From a bacterium (GTDB lineage Bacteria; Zhuqueibacterota; QNDG01; JAFGCO01), in contig JAFGCO010000029.1 of assembly GCA_016932575.1 (NCBI GenBank), forward strand, positions 1-64,000: a DNA stretch of 64,000 nt. The letters run 5' to 3'. A model generated the notes under the pieces. The model saw only the letters and a program-made list of their open reading frames with translations. It did no database searches and was not told the origin of the DNA. The first letter of the stretch is position 1; every line of letters starts with the position of its first letter. This document shows, in pieces, positions 54,105-63,012 of the stretch. Both the position numbers and the translations under genes were made by a program.

Positions 54105-54851
54105 TTACATCCCATGAATATTCTGCTTTTTATATCCGGCAGGAAGTTGCATTAAATCGGCGGGTGCTTTCCCTTCCTTGAATTCAAGCAGCTCCATTGT
54201 CGTTTTCATCGTCTGACCCATTACCTGATTCGTTGAGATATTCATAACCTGAACACCTTTGATCTTCTCCATTTCACTTTGCATCTGCGACACAGCTTGC
54301 TGCATGCCGGGCATTGCCGATAACATGCCGGCGCTGAATTTCTTATACAGGTCGGCATCGACCTTCAATGCTTCTGTCGCCCATATTTCCATCCGAAACT
54401 GTCCCATCGCCATATTCACGGTCATGATGTATTTTCTGCAGGGCCATTGATGAATCGTTTTTTTCTCAGAGGTTGGTTCCACAGACACTTCCATCTTCAT
54501 CATGGTCTTCATCATGTTTTGGAACTGAGCAGCTTCCGTTTCATCTTCCTGATCTGGCATCCCGGGAAACATCTCCTTTCCCACTTGCATCTCAGAATAG
54601 GTTTTTTTCTGATGATCCAGCATGATCATAACATTTTTCTTCAAATCATAGATCATGCTCTGCTCCTGATTGTCACTTCGGAATCCATTGTCAGTCAGCC
54701 ATATTTCTTCAATCATATCTTTCGCAGGCTGAGATTGCCCCATCATCTGAAACGCATCCGTATGACGTTTCTGTTTCATATAAACACCGGCATAAACCGC
54801 ATGTGAAAATACGATTAATATAACCGCCATGATTTGATAAGTCCTCTTCAT
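54105..54851 (-). CDS. Exported DUF4412 protein
   Basis: 248 residues from the ATG at 54851 with GGAGG nine bases upstream; a Met six codons earlier is less likely. Signal peptide ending VYA. The body, rich in Met, holds the DUF4412 pattern: repeated strands and a QWPCRKYIMTVNMAMGQFRMEIWAT segment, with MIEEIWLTDNGFRS earlier. Function unknown; proteins of this type are periplasmic or outer-membrane-associated. It follows the symporter gene by 23 bp and precedes pgsA by 62 bp, so an operon is likely. Confidence 0.75.
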   Translation of the reverse strand: MKRTYQIMAVILIVFSHAVYAGVYMKQKRHTDAFQMMGQSQPAKDMIEEIWLTDNGFRSDNQEQSMIYDLKKNVMIMLDHQKKTYSEMQVGKEMFPGMPDQEDETEAAQFQNMMKTMMKMEVSVEPTSEKKTIHQWPCRKYIMTVNMAMGQFRMEIWATEALKVDADLYKKFSAGMLSAMPGMQQAVSQMQSEMEKIKGVQVMNISTNQVMGQTMKTTMELLEFKEGKAPADLMQLPAGYKKQNIHGM

Positions 54852-54874
54852 AATTAACCTCCTGTGCAATTAAA

Positions 54875-55792
54875 TTATGTTGATGAATTTGACCACAAAC
54901 TGACCAAAAATGATGCAGAAAATATACAGATAAATACAAATATCACGGCAGGCAATGCAACTTGTTCATTAAAATGCTTCAATGCAATAACACTGCCTAA
55001 TCCTGCATTCTGCATACCTATTTCAATAGACAGGGCTCTCCTTCGGAGTATTTCAAATCCGGCCAATTTCCCGACCAAGTATCCCAATCCCAAACCCGAA
55101 AGATTTAATAAAAGCACGCCGGCGAGGATAAATCCATCGATTTTTAAAATAAAATTTCTATTCAGAGCAATAACCAGACTGCATATAAATGCGATGAAAA
55201 GCGTGGAAATAGCAGGAAAAACTTTTACAACGGGTTCCACTTTATCATGAAATATCCACTTCACAAAAAATCCGATAATGAGCGGAACAAGCACCATATA
55301 GGCCACGCTGATCATCATATTCCAAAAAGGAATTTTTAGTAATTCGCTGGCCAGTGTGAGTGTAAGCAAAGGCGTCAGCAAAGGAGACAGAAGGGTCGAA
55401 ACAGTGGTCAGAGATACGGAATAGGCCACATCGGCTCCGGCAAGATAGCTAAGCACATTGCTCGCCATGGCGCCGGGTGCGGAACCGGCCAGAATCAAAC
55501 CCAATGAAAATTCCCTGGAAAATGATAAGCACTTTGACAGAAGCCATGCCGAAAAGGGCATAATTGTAAACTGGGCCAGCACACCGATCAGCACAGCTTT
55601 ATAGTGACGAAAAATATGAATGAAATCCGCAGGTTTGAGTATCATTCCAATACCAAACATGGTGATGGCAAAAAACAGTTCCATATATTTTTTGAGGTGC
55701 AGAAACAAATGTGGAAAATAATATGCCGACACTCCCGCCAAAATCACCCAAACAATAAACAATTTATTGAAAATCGTGATGAATCGATTCAA
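54875..55792 (-). CDS. Bile acid:sodium symporter family (SBF/BASS) transporter
   Basis: 305 residues, ten helices expected. Start is TTG at 55792, with CCGGAG upstream. Family motifs: MFGIGMILKPADFIHIF, GLILAGSAPGAMASNVLSYLAGADVAYSVSLTTVSTLLSPLLTPLLT (the crossover region that binds Na+), and IEIGMQNAGLGSVIALKHF. Bacterial members import organic anions such as pantoate, pyruvate or bile acids with sodium; the substrate here is unknown. Confidence 0.88.
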   Translation of the reverse strand: MNRFITIFNKLFIVWVILAGVSAYYFPHLFLHLKKYMELFFAITMFGIGMILKPADFIHIFRHYKAVLIGVLAQFTIMPFSAWLLSKCLSFSREFSLGLILAGSAPGAMASNVLSYLAGADVAYSVSLTTVSTLLSPLLTPLLTLTLASELLKIPFWNMMISVAYMVLVPLIIGFFVKWIFHDKVEPVVKVFPAISTLFIAFICSLVIALNRNFILKIDGFILAGVLLLNLSGLGLGYLVGKLAGFEILRRRALSIEIGMQNAGLGSVIALKHFNEQVALPAVIFVFICIFSASFLVSLWSNSST

Positions 55793-55883
55793 ATGCTGCT
55801 CCGGAATGAAGTCAGTTGCCGAAAGAACCTTTCATTTTTTAAGTATCCAAGTATACTAAACAATTTATAAAATTCCAAGAAAA

Positions 55884-55912
55884 AAGCCGTTCTCACGGTT
55901 GAGATCGGCTTT
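55884..55912 (-). terminator. Intrinsic terminator after the 56-kb lipoprotein gene
   Basis: Stem AAAGCCG/CGGCTTT plus inner TCTCA/TGAGA around a CGGT loop; on the minus strand it runs into TTTTTTC. It is 55 bp past the stop at 55967 and just before the symporter gene. Confidence 0.7.
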
Positions 55913-55966
55913 ATTAAAATTGAAAAAACAGAAGAAGAAAACTCTGCTGCCGGTGAATCGCCTCCG

Positions 55967-56518
55967 TTACTCTGAATCATGCATAAACGGAATACAATTC
56001 GACTCTCCATCTGCATGATAAGCAATGACATTGGTAATAATCACACACTTGACTTTTCCCTGATCGCCACAAAACGGAGAATACTCATTGGTAGGAAATT
56101 TTGACCGTATTAACTGATAAGGCAGACCGGCCTGAATTGTTTCAAAACAGGCGCATGATCCGTCCTCTTGCTGAAGCAATTGATCGGTTCTGAAGTGCAG
56201 ATTATGCTCCCTTTCGAACGGCGGACCTTCCAAAATAACCCTGCCGAAAATTTCGAGTGCTTCCGCTTCAAAATTATTTGCCCGAATTTTAAAAGTCAGC
56301 AGGTTGACTTTTTTTGTTGCCAATCCGGATAAGGTGGTTTCCGTGGTGATATAATCTGTGTTCACATGCTGAATTTGGACAGATTCGGATTCAGTAGACA
56401 TGTTTTCGGGATTTGAAGGAAATTGCTCACACTGGCTGATACAAAATAAAACAAAAATACCTAAGAAAAAATGTCCCGCGATACGGGATAAGTGCGAAAT
56501 TCTTTTCATTTTACGCAT
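55967..56518 (-). CDS. Hypothetical lipoprotein
   Basis: 183 residues from the ATG at 56518 with AGAGGAAGAA before it. Long lipoprotein signal ending FCISQC. The mature part is beta-rich; Cys residues at SCACFE, FCGDQGKVKC and SNCIPF might form disulfides. No family recognised. Single-gene unit with its own terminator. Confidence 0.65.
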   Translation of the reverse strand: MRKMKRISHLSRIAGHFFLGIFVLFCISQCEQFPSNPENMSTESESVQIQHVNTDYITTETTLSGLATKKVNLLTFKIRANNFEAEALEIFGRVILEGPPFEREHNLHFRTDQLLQQEDGSCACFETIQAGLPYQLIRSKFPTNEYSPFCGDQGKVKCVIITNVIAYHADGESNCIPFMHDSE

Positions 56519-56662
56519 CGTTCTTCTTCCTCTGATTGGTCCCAAAAGGCGTTGTAAATTGTATCATTTTGATACAATTTACAAAATATTTTTCCCGAAA
56601 GCAAAGTTAATTTTAAGATTTTAAAAAACAAAACAAAAAATTGTTAAAAATTTGTAATACAA

Positions 56663-56690
56663 AAAATCCCTGCCTTTCCAAGCAGGGATT
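56663..56690 (-). terminator. Terminator copy after the composite tRNA remnant
   Basis: ATCCCTGC (56666-56673) pairs with GCAGGGAT (56682-56689), loop of eight, then a run of T on the minus strand. It is identical to the terminator behind tRNA-Asp at 57.07-57.09 kb. Confidence 0.75.
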
Positions 56691-56727
56691 TCTTATGCGG
56701 AGCCGACGGGGCTCGAATCCGCAACCT
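56663..56727. repeat. 65-bp direct repeat, copy 1 (tRNA-Asp 3' end plus terminator)
   Basis: Matches 57067-57131 at 64 of 65 positions (only 56718 T versus 57122 C). It covers the tRNA-Asp T-arm and 3' acceptor strand and the downstream hairpin. Start-to-start distance is 404 bp. Duplicated tRNA 3' ends are the usual att-site signature of integrative elements, though no integrase is present. Confidence 0.9.
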
Positions 56728-56789
56728 TCCCGACTTGTCGGGACGCTCTCGATCCACATCCTCATGATTCAGTCAACCACAATTACCTG
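56698..56789 (-). pseudogene. Composite tRNA-Asp-like remnant (copy A)
   Basis: The 3' part equals tRNA-Asp (acceptor CGGCTCC with discriminator G, T-loop TTCGAGC). The anticodon arm is replaced by a near-perfect palindrome TCCCGACTTGTCGGGA (56728-56743), and the D-arm side reads CTGAATC (56772-56766) and an imperfect partner GATCGAG (56754-56748). The 5' acceptor strand does not pair with the 3' one. It shares its 5' part with copy B at 57.8 kb, so it looks like a recombinant of two tRNA-derived elements. Not a functional tRNA. Confidence 0.7.
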
Positions 56790-56796
56790 AGGCGGC

Positions 56797-56841
56797 GGGG
56801 TGAAGCCTCACCCCGTGAGATAGGCTTCACCATCTCACGGG
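56797..56841. repeat. Cluster of mutually exclusive hairpins
   Basis: Three overlapping inverted repeats in 45 bp: GGGGTGA/TCACCCC (56797-56814), GGTGAAGCCT/AGGCTTCACC (56799-56808 with 56822-56831) and CCCGTGAGAT/ATCTCACGGG (56812-56821 with 56832-56841). The second excludes the first. No gene overlaps. Could be a recombination site, an element end or an RNA structure. Confidence 0.75.
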
Positions 56842-56958
56842 TCAGGCTTTTTGCGCGGACAGCAGGCTTCAGGTGATCTTTTTGAGGAATAACTAATCCT
56901 TCAGTCACAGAACAAACCTTAAGACACCATGAGCATGCAAAAAGCAAAAGTTTCTTTG

Positions 56959-56984
56959 CCTACTTTCTTTCGAAAGAAAGTAGG
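56959..56984. repeat. 26-bp perfect palindrome
   Basis: Two 13-bp arms (CCTACTTTCTTTC and its exact complement) with no spacer, lying inside the segment flanked by the 65-bp direct repeats. Confidence 0.85.
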
Positions 56985-57066
56985 AATTCTTCTCTTTAAC
57001 AATGACTAAAATGTGTGAACCATTGATCGGACCACCAACTGAGCTTGTGATTTTAGCCGAAAATAT

Positions 57067-57176
<110 letters not shown>

Positions 57177-57283
57177 TGAGAAAATGTCGAGCAAAAGTAT
57201 ACTAAAATTTTATCTGAAAGTCAACAAAATTTTTGGATCATATCTGTTTATTGGCAATCCTAACCAAAATCACAGCCTTTAAA

Positions 57284-57655
57284 TTAATTGATAAAAAAAC
57301 TGATAAAAGTTCCGCCCTCTTTAAGACACAGGGATGTATCCGCATAAACAGTCTCAGCACCAGATTCATTCATTAATTTTAAAAAGAAAAATGCTTCATT
57401 ATCCTTTGCAATTTCAATATCTTCAAATTGCCAGTTATAGATATTAAATCCATCTTCCTGATGCGGACTGACCAAAGGATAAGACTGCACGTTCCCGTTG
57501 TACTGCATTTCAACCCGGCCGGAATATTCGATTGTATTCCCTGTATACATTGAAACCTCACCGAAAATATCAGCAAATTTTTCAGATTCTGCTGGATTGT
57601 CACAATGAATGAATACAAAAAGCAAAAACAGCAACAGCAATTTAAAATGTTTCAT
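57284..57655 (-). CDS. Small hypothetical lipoprotein
   Basis: 123 residues. Signal MKHFKLLLLFLLFVFIHC with Cys18, then a short beta-rich domain. No family recognised. AAGGAG before the ATG. It lies between tRNA-Asp and the tRNA-Val cluster, with no apparent partner; the placement among tRNA-derived repeats could mean it came with an inserted segment. Confidence 0.65.
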   Translation of the reverse strand: MKHFKLLLLFLLFVFIHCDNPAESEKFADIFGEVSMYTGNTIEYSGRVEMQYNGNVQSYPLVSPHQEDGFNIYNWQFEDIEIAKDNEAFFFLKLMNESGAETVYADTSLCLKEGGTFISFFIN

Positions 57656-57792
57656 TTTAACTCCTTATAAATAGTATATGTCAACATGATGAGCGATATT
57701 CATTCATTACGTAATTTATTTTATTATGTTACGCAATTGCGCACAAAATAGTTCCTCAATGCCGAGTGGCTAAGTTCATTAAAAACAAGTGT

Positions 57793-57882
57793 TGGCGATA
57801 CTGGACTCGAACCAGTGACTTTCCCGACATGTCGGGACGCTCTGAATCTGCATTCGCATGATTCAGTCAACTACCATCACCA
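57793..57882 (-). pseudogene. tRNA-Val-derived element with replaced D and anticodon arms (copy B)
   Basis: A 90-nt cloverleaf-like unit. Acceptor strands TGGTGAT and ATCGCCA pair over seven bases (one G-U), and the T-arm ACTGGTTCGAGTCCAGT is identical to tRNA-Val. The D-arm is a 7-bp hairpin CTGAATC/GATTCAG (57866-57860 and 57848-57842) and the anticodon arm is the perfect 16-bp palindrome TCCCGACATGTCGGGA (57822-57837), with no 7-base anticodon loop. It cannot decode, but the acceptor stem has been kept or restored. Confidence 0.7.
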
Positions 57883-58002
57883 GAGATTGTGGTTTTTAAT
57901 AATTATCTTAAAAACTACAATGTTTCTAACATCAACTCTCCAGCTTATCTCTTTTTCACTTTAGGAGAGGATGGGAATCCTGCGTAAATATTTTGTGCTA
58001 TA

Positions 58003-58033
58003 ATAAAAAAACCGGTGCATAAGGTCACCGGCT
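58003..58033 (-). terminator. Terminator of tRNA-Val
   Basis: CCGGTG/CACCGG (58012-58017 with 58026-58031), 8-base loop, then TTTTTTTA on the minus strand, ten bases after the tRNA. Confidence 0.8.
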
Positions 58034-58041
58034 TCTCAATC

Positions 58042-58117
<76 letters not shown>

Positions 58118-58181
58118 GAAAATAGACGCTCAATATTACTTCTTAAAATATAAACACACTATCCGTTAATTTCGCTGCCTT

Positions 58182-58228
58182 TCCCGTTTGTAAAACGGGA
58201 CGCTCTGAACCCACTGAGCTAATCGCCC
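58182..58228 (-). pseudogene. tRNA-Val 5' half, truncated after the anticodon arm (copy C)
   Basis: GGGCGATTAGCTCAGTGGGT and the D-arm match tRNA-Val, and the anticodon arm is intact with a different stem (CCCGT/ACGGG) and loop TTTACAA, still anticodon TAC. After the anticodon arm the sequence leaves tRNA: there is no T-arm or 3' acceptor. It sits 64 bp upstream of the intact tRNA-Val. The 5' half alone could be transcribed with it. Confidence 0.8.
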
Positions 58229-58235
58229 GAATCAT

Positions 58236-58487
58236 TTACATGGAATCGGGCTTATCCTGTTTATTATATAAAATAGAAAGAGGGATCAGCACCACATAAC
58301 CGAGAACCAGTAAAATCGGAGCGATCCACAAGGATAAAAAACTGTTGTAGGGTTTTTGAGCGAGTGCAAAGTAACCCGCAATGATCACCAGCAGACTGTA
58401 GCCGAACAATATGTAATTCATCTTTTTAAACGGCAGCAGTTTTTCCTTTTTAAAATTCCGCCTGCTTTTTTTAATTACTTTCGCCAT
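58236..58487 (-). CDS. DUF3098 membrane protein
   Basis: 83 residues with a basic N terminus and two helices: FKKMNYILFGYSLLVIIAGYFAL and LWIAPILLVLGYVVLIPLSIL, the DUF3098 signature. This small family is mainly found in Bacteroidota and relatives, usually near ftsX or cell-division genes; here it is alone. Role unknown. GGAGG lies upstream of the ATG. Confidence 0.85.
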   Translation of the reverse strand: MAKVIKKSRRNFKKEKLLPFKKMNYILFGYSLLVIIAGYFALAQKPYNSFLSLWIAPILLVLGYVVLIPLSILYNKQDKPDSM

Positions 58488-58748
58488 ATTTCCTCCGGGA
58501 AACGGCTAACAATATATGAAAGCCAACACTCATTGTCAAGATTTATTTATCTTGATCCAAATCGTTGTGAATAATTATTAGACGATTCAAACGGATATTC
58601 AGTTGTAATCGAATATTCATTATTCATATCAATTAACTGGCTTGAATCAATAAAATTTGCATGATGACCTCAACTTGATTTATTCATTTTTTTTATATAT
58701 ATTTTTCATTATAAATCAAAACTGCCTGACTGAAAGAGTTATCATAAT

Positions 58749-59297
58749 ATGAATCCATTACAGAGAATACAAGAATTTATCATTCGCTACTTTTATCACC
58801 CCCTGCAATTACACAGAACAATTAATTTCACCGATACCATTAAAAAGGTTCAATCCATTCTTGTCTATTGTCCGGAAGAACCCTTGATCAATGATATTCA
58901 TCAGAATCTGAAAAAAATATTTCAAAACGCCAGCATCCATTACATCCTGCCTGTTGAACAGAGCAATGATATCCACAGAATCACAAAAGCCAAACACATC
59001 CATTATCTTTATAAAAACTCGATTTATAAATCAAGCAAATCAGATCCATGCAAAACACTATTAAAAAAGCCGATTGATCTTTTTATCGATCTGGATCGTG
59101 AACCAAACATATTGAATTTCTTTCTTTGCCGGATGCTTCAGCCCGTCATCTGTCTTTCTTATTATAAACCGTTCAGTAAATATTACTATAACTTTCAATA
59201 CCGATCAAATACGTACAACCCGACACCTGAACGGTTTAAAAACATTTACAGGATATTGTCTTCATGGAAAGCCGGGGAACCAGGGACGTTAAGATGA
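58749..59297 (+). CDS. Conserved hypothetical protein
   Basis: 182 residues, soluble, basic. Two alpha/beta segments stand out: KKVQSILVYCPEEPLINDIHQNLKKIF and PIDLFIDLDREPNILNFFLCRMLQPVICLSYYKPF. This pattern resembles the N-terminal half of glycosyltransferase GT-B (heptosyltransferase-like) proteins, but the nucleotide-binding half is absent, so it may be a shortened relative. No RBS of note. Flanked by its own AT-rich region and a terminator. Confidence 0.5.
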   Translation: MNPLQRIQEFIIRYFYHPLQLHRTINFTDTIKKVQSILVYCPEEPLINDIHQNLKKIFQNASIHYILPVEQSNDIHRITKAKHIHYLYKNSIYKSSKSDPCKTLLKKPIDLFIDLDREPNILNFFLCRMLQPVICLSYYKPFSKYYYNFQYRSNTYNPTPERFKNIYRILSSWKAGEPGTLR

Positions 59298-59454
59298 AAA
59301 CCGATTCCCTGGCTGTATCATAAGCAATTCCCGATGAATCTTATCCTTCAATGAAGAAGGTGTGATTTTATCGTTTAATCTCTATTTGACAATTCTTATA
59401 ACTGAAAAACATTTTATCAGACCAATTCGCCGGGCTGGCGGTTTTCTCCGACAA

Positions 59455-59486
59455 TAAAAAAGCCGCCAATGAAAATCAGGCGGCTT
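59455..59486 (-). terminator. Intrinsic terminator after the M23 peptidase gene
   Basis: AAGCCGCC (59460-59467) pairs with GGCGGCTT (59479-59486), then TTTTTTA on the minus strand, 24 bp past the stop. Confidence 0.85.
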
Positions 59487-59509
59487 GATTTTTAAAATTA
59501 ACAATAATG

Positions 59510-60433
59510 TCAATTCATGATGTAATATTCAGGATTTTTCAAATCCTCATTGACAATGACTTCATAATGAAGATGGGGGCCTGTTGTTGCGCCTGTTTCA
59601 CCGACTTCTCCAATCGTATCCCAGCGTTTGACTCTCTGACCCGGTTTTACCAGAATCTGGTTTAAATGCGCGTACCTTGTCTGAAAACCATTGCCGTGAT
59701 CAATGACCACCTCTTTTCCGTAACTCACATTCGGCTTGTATTTTCTTCTTACTTTAACGACCGTTCCCCCCGCAGATGCCAGCACTTTTGTACCGATACG
59801 ACCGCTGATATCCACACCTTTGTGAATCTGAGGTTTATTTGTAATGGGATGGATGCGATAACCGAACCTTTCAGTAATTTTTCCATTAACAACCGGACAA
59901 ATGGACGGTAAATGATCAAAGTAATCCTGCCGCTCCTGCAGTTTGAGTGCAATTTCTGTTAAATTGTTTTTTTCAAGCTGCAGAGATCTTTCCAATTTAT
60001 CCAGATCAAGCCGGATTTCCATGGCTGTTTCACTGATTTCATCCGGATAATTCAGAAAATCCAATTCTGAATAATAAGAAGGTCCGCCCACACCTACCTG
60101 ACGGATATCATTATCAATAGCTGAGAGGTTGGCGACAACACGGAGATCATCTCCTGTATCCTCCAATTGAGCGAGACGTTGATTGATATTCGATACTTTC
60201 TCTTTCATCGAGAGCAGTTCATGCTGCAATTTTTCCCGGTCATTTTCCAGAGCGGCAACTTTATAACTGTGAAAAAAAGTTGTGGTCGCGCCAATAATCA
60301 CAGCGCCAATGGTCAGAAAGACAATAAAAAGAAGGGAAAAAATAAGGCATATTTGACTGAATGAGAAGTTGTACTGCGTGATATCAATCCCATTTCTGGA
60401 TAGCCATAAAATACGAAATCGTTTTTTAAGCAT
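59510..60433 (-). CDS. M23 family metallopeptidase (LytM/murein hydrolase type)
   Basis: 307 residues. One N-terminal membrane helix (ICLIFSLLFIVFLTIGAVIIGA), a long coiled coil (about 55-110 and 140-165) and a LytM domain (about 185-300). Zinc ligands are His and Asp in IHKGVDISG and the last His of HLHYEV, with YAHLNQILVKPGQRV in between. Such proteins act in the periplasm on peptidoglycan or as activators of amidases during division. RBS GGGGAGAGAGG before the ATG. Confidence 0.92.
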   Translation of the reverse strand: MLKKRFRILWLSRNGIDITQYNFSFSQICLIFSLLFIVFLTIGAVIIGATTTFFHSYKVAALENDREKLQHELLSMKEKVSNINQRLAQLEDTGDDLRVVANLSAIDNDIRQVGVGGPSYYSELDFLNYPDEISETAMEIRLDLDKLERSLQLEKNNLTEIALKLQERQDYFDHLPSICPVVNGKITERFGYRIHPITNKPQIHKGVDISGRIGTKVLASAGGTVVKVRRKYKPNVSYGKEVVIDHGNGFQTRYAHLNQILVKPGQRVKRWDTIGEVGETGATTGPHLHYEVIVNEDLKNPEYYIMN

Positions 60434-60661
60434 CCTCTCTCCCCATATTACGCCTTGTGATGCAAGAATGGAACCCCATAATTCATAATTTGGTACGATT
60501 TAGAACAACATAATAAAATATTTTTTAAGAGTCAAGAAAAATATCTATTGATCATAAATTCACAGTAAAAAATGCAATTTCCATTCGATAATTCAATTTG
60601 CACTGAAATAAAAATACGATTAAATAATATTATTTTATCGGGATTAAATCAGAACCATCTT

Positions 60662-61522
60662 TTACCCGAGATAGCTTCTCAGCATGCGACTTCTTGAAGT
60701 ATGCCTTAAACGCCGGATTGCTTTTTCCTTGATCTGACGAACCCGCTCACGGGTCAGACTGAACCTTTCGCCTATTTCTTCAAGAGTCAGAGGATGTTCC
60801 CGCCCCAACCCGAAATAAAGACGAATCACTTCCGCTTCCCGGTCAGATAAGGTTTTCAGTGCACGCTGCACCTCAATCTTTAAAGATTCATCTAAAAGAT
60901 AATCATCCGGCGGCGGCTGCTGATCATCTTGAATAACATCTAAAAGACGATTATCATCCCCCTGATTAAAAGGTGCATCCAAAGATAAATGTTTACCTGA
61001 GATCTTGATCGTATCGGAAACCTCATAAGGCGTCATTTCCAGTTCTTCTGCAATTTCACTGGCGCTGGGTTCCCGTTCAAATTCCTGTTCGAGATTACTG
61101 AATGCCTTCCCGATTTTATTCAATGCACCAACCCGGTTTAAAGGCAACCGGACAACACGAGACTGTTCCGCCAATGCCTGGAGAATCGATTGACGGATCC
61201 ACCATACAGCATAACTGATAAATTTGAATCCCCGGGTTTCATCAAACCGTTTGGCAGCTTTAATTAAACCCAGGTTGCCTTCATTGATGAGGTCTCCCAG
61301 AGACAATCCCTGATTTTGATATTGTTTGGCGACGCTGACCACAAAACGCAGATTGGCCTTGGTTAACTTTTCCAAAGCATCCTGATCGTCCTGTTTTATT
61401 TTTCTCGCCAGCTCAATTTCCTGATCCGGGGTTAACAGAGAGACTTCACCAATTTCCTGTAAATAACGATCGAGAGACTGGTTTGCACGATTTTTATTTC
61501 TTCTCGTCATTTGTGCGATCAT
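60662..61522 (-). CDS. rpoD: Primary sigma factor, FCB type (RpoD/SigA)
   Basis: 286 residues, lacking region 1.1, as in the primary sigma of Bacteroidota and Chlorobiota. Region 1.2 ([27 protein letters not shown]), region 2 ([61 protein letters not shown]), region 3 and region 4.2 ([28 protein letters not shown]) are all complete. The ATG at 61522 has AAGGAG close by; TTG at 61525 and ATG at 61510 are options. This is the strongest phylogenetic marker in the window. Confidence 0.95.
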   Translation of the reverse strand: MIAQMTRRNKNRANQSLDRYLQEIGEVSLLTPDQEIELARKIKQDDQDALEKLTKANLRFVVSVAKQYQNQGLSLGDLINEGNLGLIKAAKRFDETRGFKFISYAVWWIRQSILQALAEQSRVVRLPLNRVGALNKIGKAFSNLEQEFEREPSASEIAEELEMTPYEVSDTIKISGKHLSLDAPFNQGDDNRLLDVIQDDQQPPPDDYLLDESLKIEVQRALKTLSDREAEVIRLYFGLGREHPLTLEEIGERFSLTRERVRQIKEKAIRRLRHTSRSRMLRSYLG

Positions 61523-61629
61523 CAACTCCTTGTTAAATAAATACCCACCATTATTTTACATAAACTTGACAGACACTGTTCCAAAAAAACACTTGACTTT
61601 TATTTCTCAATTCACAATATTCTCTTGCT

Positions 61630-62043
61630 ATGACGCAAAAACAACTCATAAGTTACATTGTTATCATTTTTATTTTGATCCCTGTTCTCACGATGGGAAG
61701 TGCGTATATAAACAACTTTCATGCACGACGTGACAATGATAACCGAATCATCCTTGAATGGATCACTGAATCAGAAATAAATGTTGCCCGGTTTATTATT
61801 AAACGTAATGACCAGAAAATCGGATCTGTCCCTTCAAAATCGAGCAATTCAACAACCCAGCAGTTTTATCAGTTTATTGACAGCAATACTGAACTTCTGA
61901 AAAGCAGTGCATCTTCCTTAAATTACAGTCTGACCATTGTAGACGTAAATGGCCATTCAGAAGATTATCCAGTGATTGCCTCCATTTCAGGTAACTCCGG
62001 CATCAGGCACACGTGGGGCAGTCTGAAAGCGTTGTTTCGCTAA
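61630..62043 (+). CDS. Secreted fibronectin-III-like protein
   Basis: 137 residues. Signal sequence SYIVIIFILIPVLTMGSAYI, then one FN3-like domain (NFHARRDNDNRIILEWITESEINVARFIIKRND). This form of FN3 with LEWxTESEINxxxF is common in extracellular proteins of FCB bacteria. No RBS. Its last 41 bp overlap the 3' end of the convergent esterase gene. Confidence 0.65.
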   Translation: MTQKQLISYIVIIFILIPVLTMGSAYINNFHARRDNDNRIILEWITESEINVARFIIKRNDQKIGSVPSKSSNSTTQQFYQFIDSNTELLKSSASSLNYSLTIVDVNGHSEDYPVIASISGNSGIRHTWGSLKALFR

Positions 62044-62824
62044 TCCTGCCTGTTCTTTCAACGAATAACCCAATTTGATCAAATATCTTTTCTTTTTCCC
62101 GACCAAGCGTGACTGCATGTTTCTTTATTTTTAATACGATACTTTGTTTAACCTCTGAGCACACTGCATTGGATATCTGATTCATATGTGACAATGGCAC
62201 CTCCGGATCAGATTCAGAATGAATCAGAAGCAGCGGACAGCTGACTCTTGGCAATCGCTGCCGCGCCGTTTTTAATAATTCAAGAAACATATCCACTGCC
62301 GGCAATGGATACCATCGGTAACCCAATTCCGGATGATGTGGTTTTTTCAGTGAATGCCATTTTGGCCAGTATCTGAAAAACCGTTTGACAATTGCATATC
62401 CTGGCTTTTGAAAATAAGAACCATCGATGGGTGAAGCAATACTAACACAGCCCTGAACAGACATTTCAGAAGCCAGATAAAGCGCAATTGTGCCTCCCAT
62501 GGACAGTCCGATAATAAAAACAATATCACAATGATTCTGCACCTTCCGGACAGCATTCCGTCCGGCATCAATCCACTCCTTATATGAAATACCAATCAAA
62601 TCTTTCGGTCGTGTGCCATGTCCGGGCAGACAGGGAGCATAGACTGTAATATCCCGTGAATAAAGTGATTTTCCTAAACCACGCACGGCAAACGGAGTGC
62701 CCGTAAAGCCGTGGATTAATACACACCCGATATGTCCTGCCTGATAGAAAAACGGTGCCCTTAAATCTGAAGAATTCATCAATGCTTGCATTAGAATCGA
62801 CCCAATGATAAAAGATCGGGCCAT
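62003..62824 (-). CDS. Alpha/beta-hydrolase (carboxylesterase/monoacylglycerol lipase-like)
   Basis: 273 residues from the first ATG; Met codons at 62791 and 62776 are also possible. The oxyanion motif GCVLIHGFTGTPF, APCLPGHGTRP, elbow GLSMGG, Asp in HSESDPEVPLSH and His in KKHAVTLG complete the triad, as in Bacillus Est30-type carboxylesterases. Role probably in ester or lipid turnover; cytoplasmic. It overlaps the convergent gene by 41 bp. Confidence 0.8.
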   Translation of the reverse strand: MARSFIIGSILMQALMNSSDLRAPFFYQAGHIGCVLIHGFTGTPFAVRGLGKSLYSRDITVYAPCLPGHGTRPKDLIGISYKEWIDAGRNAVRKVQNHCDIVFIIGLSMGGTIALYLASEMSVQGCVSIASPIDGSYFQKPGYAIVKRFFRYWPKWHSLKKPHHPELGYRWYPLPAVDMFLELLKTARQRLPRVSCPLLLIHSESDPEVPLSHMNQISNAVCSEVKQSIVLKIKKHAVTLGREKEKIFDQIGLFVERTGRISETTLSDCPTCA

Positions 62825-63012
62825 AAAAGTTTAGATCTAAAAAACGTATAAAAGGGTAAGATAGTTATAACAATAACGAAGCCTTTGTCTTAAAATATAA
62901 ACTTGCCTTATTTAAAAGTAAAATTCAGAATGATACATGTAATTGTATTGTATAACGATTCAAAAAATATAATGAATTTTTTTTTTGATTTCAAGTATTT
63001 TTTATTCTCATT

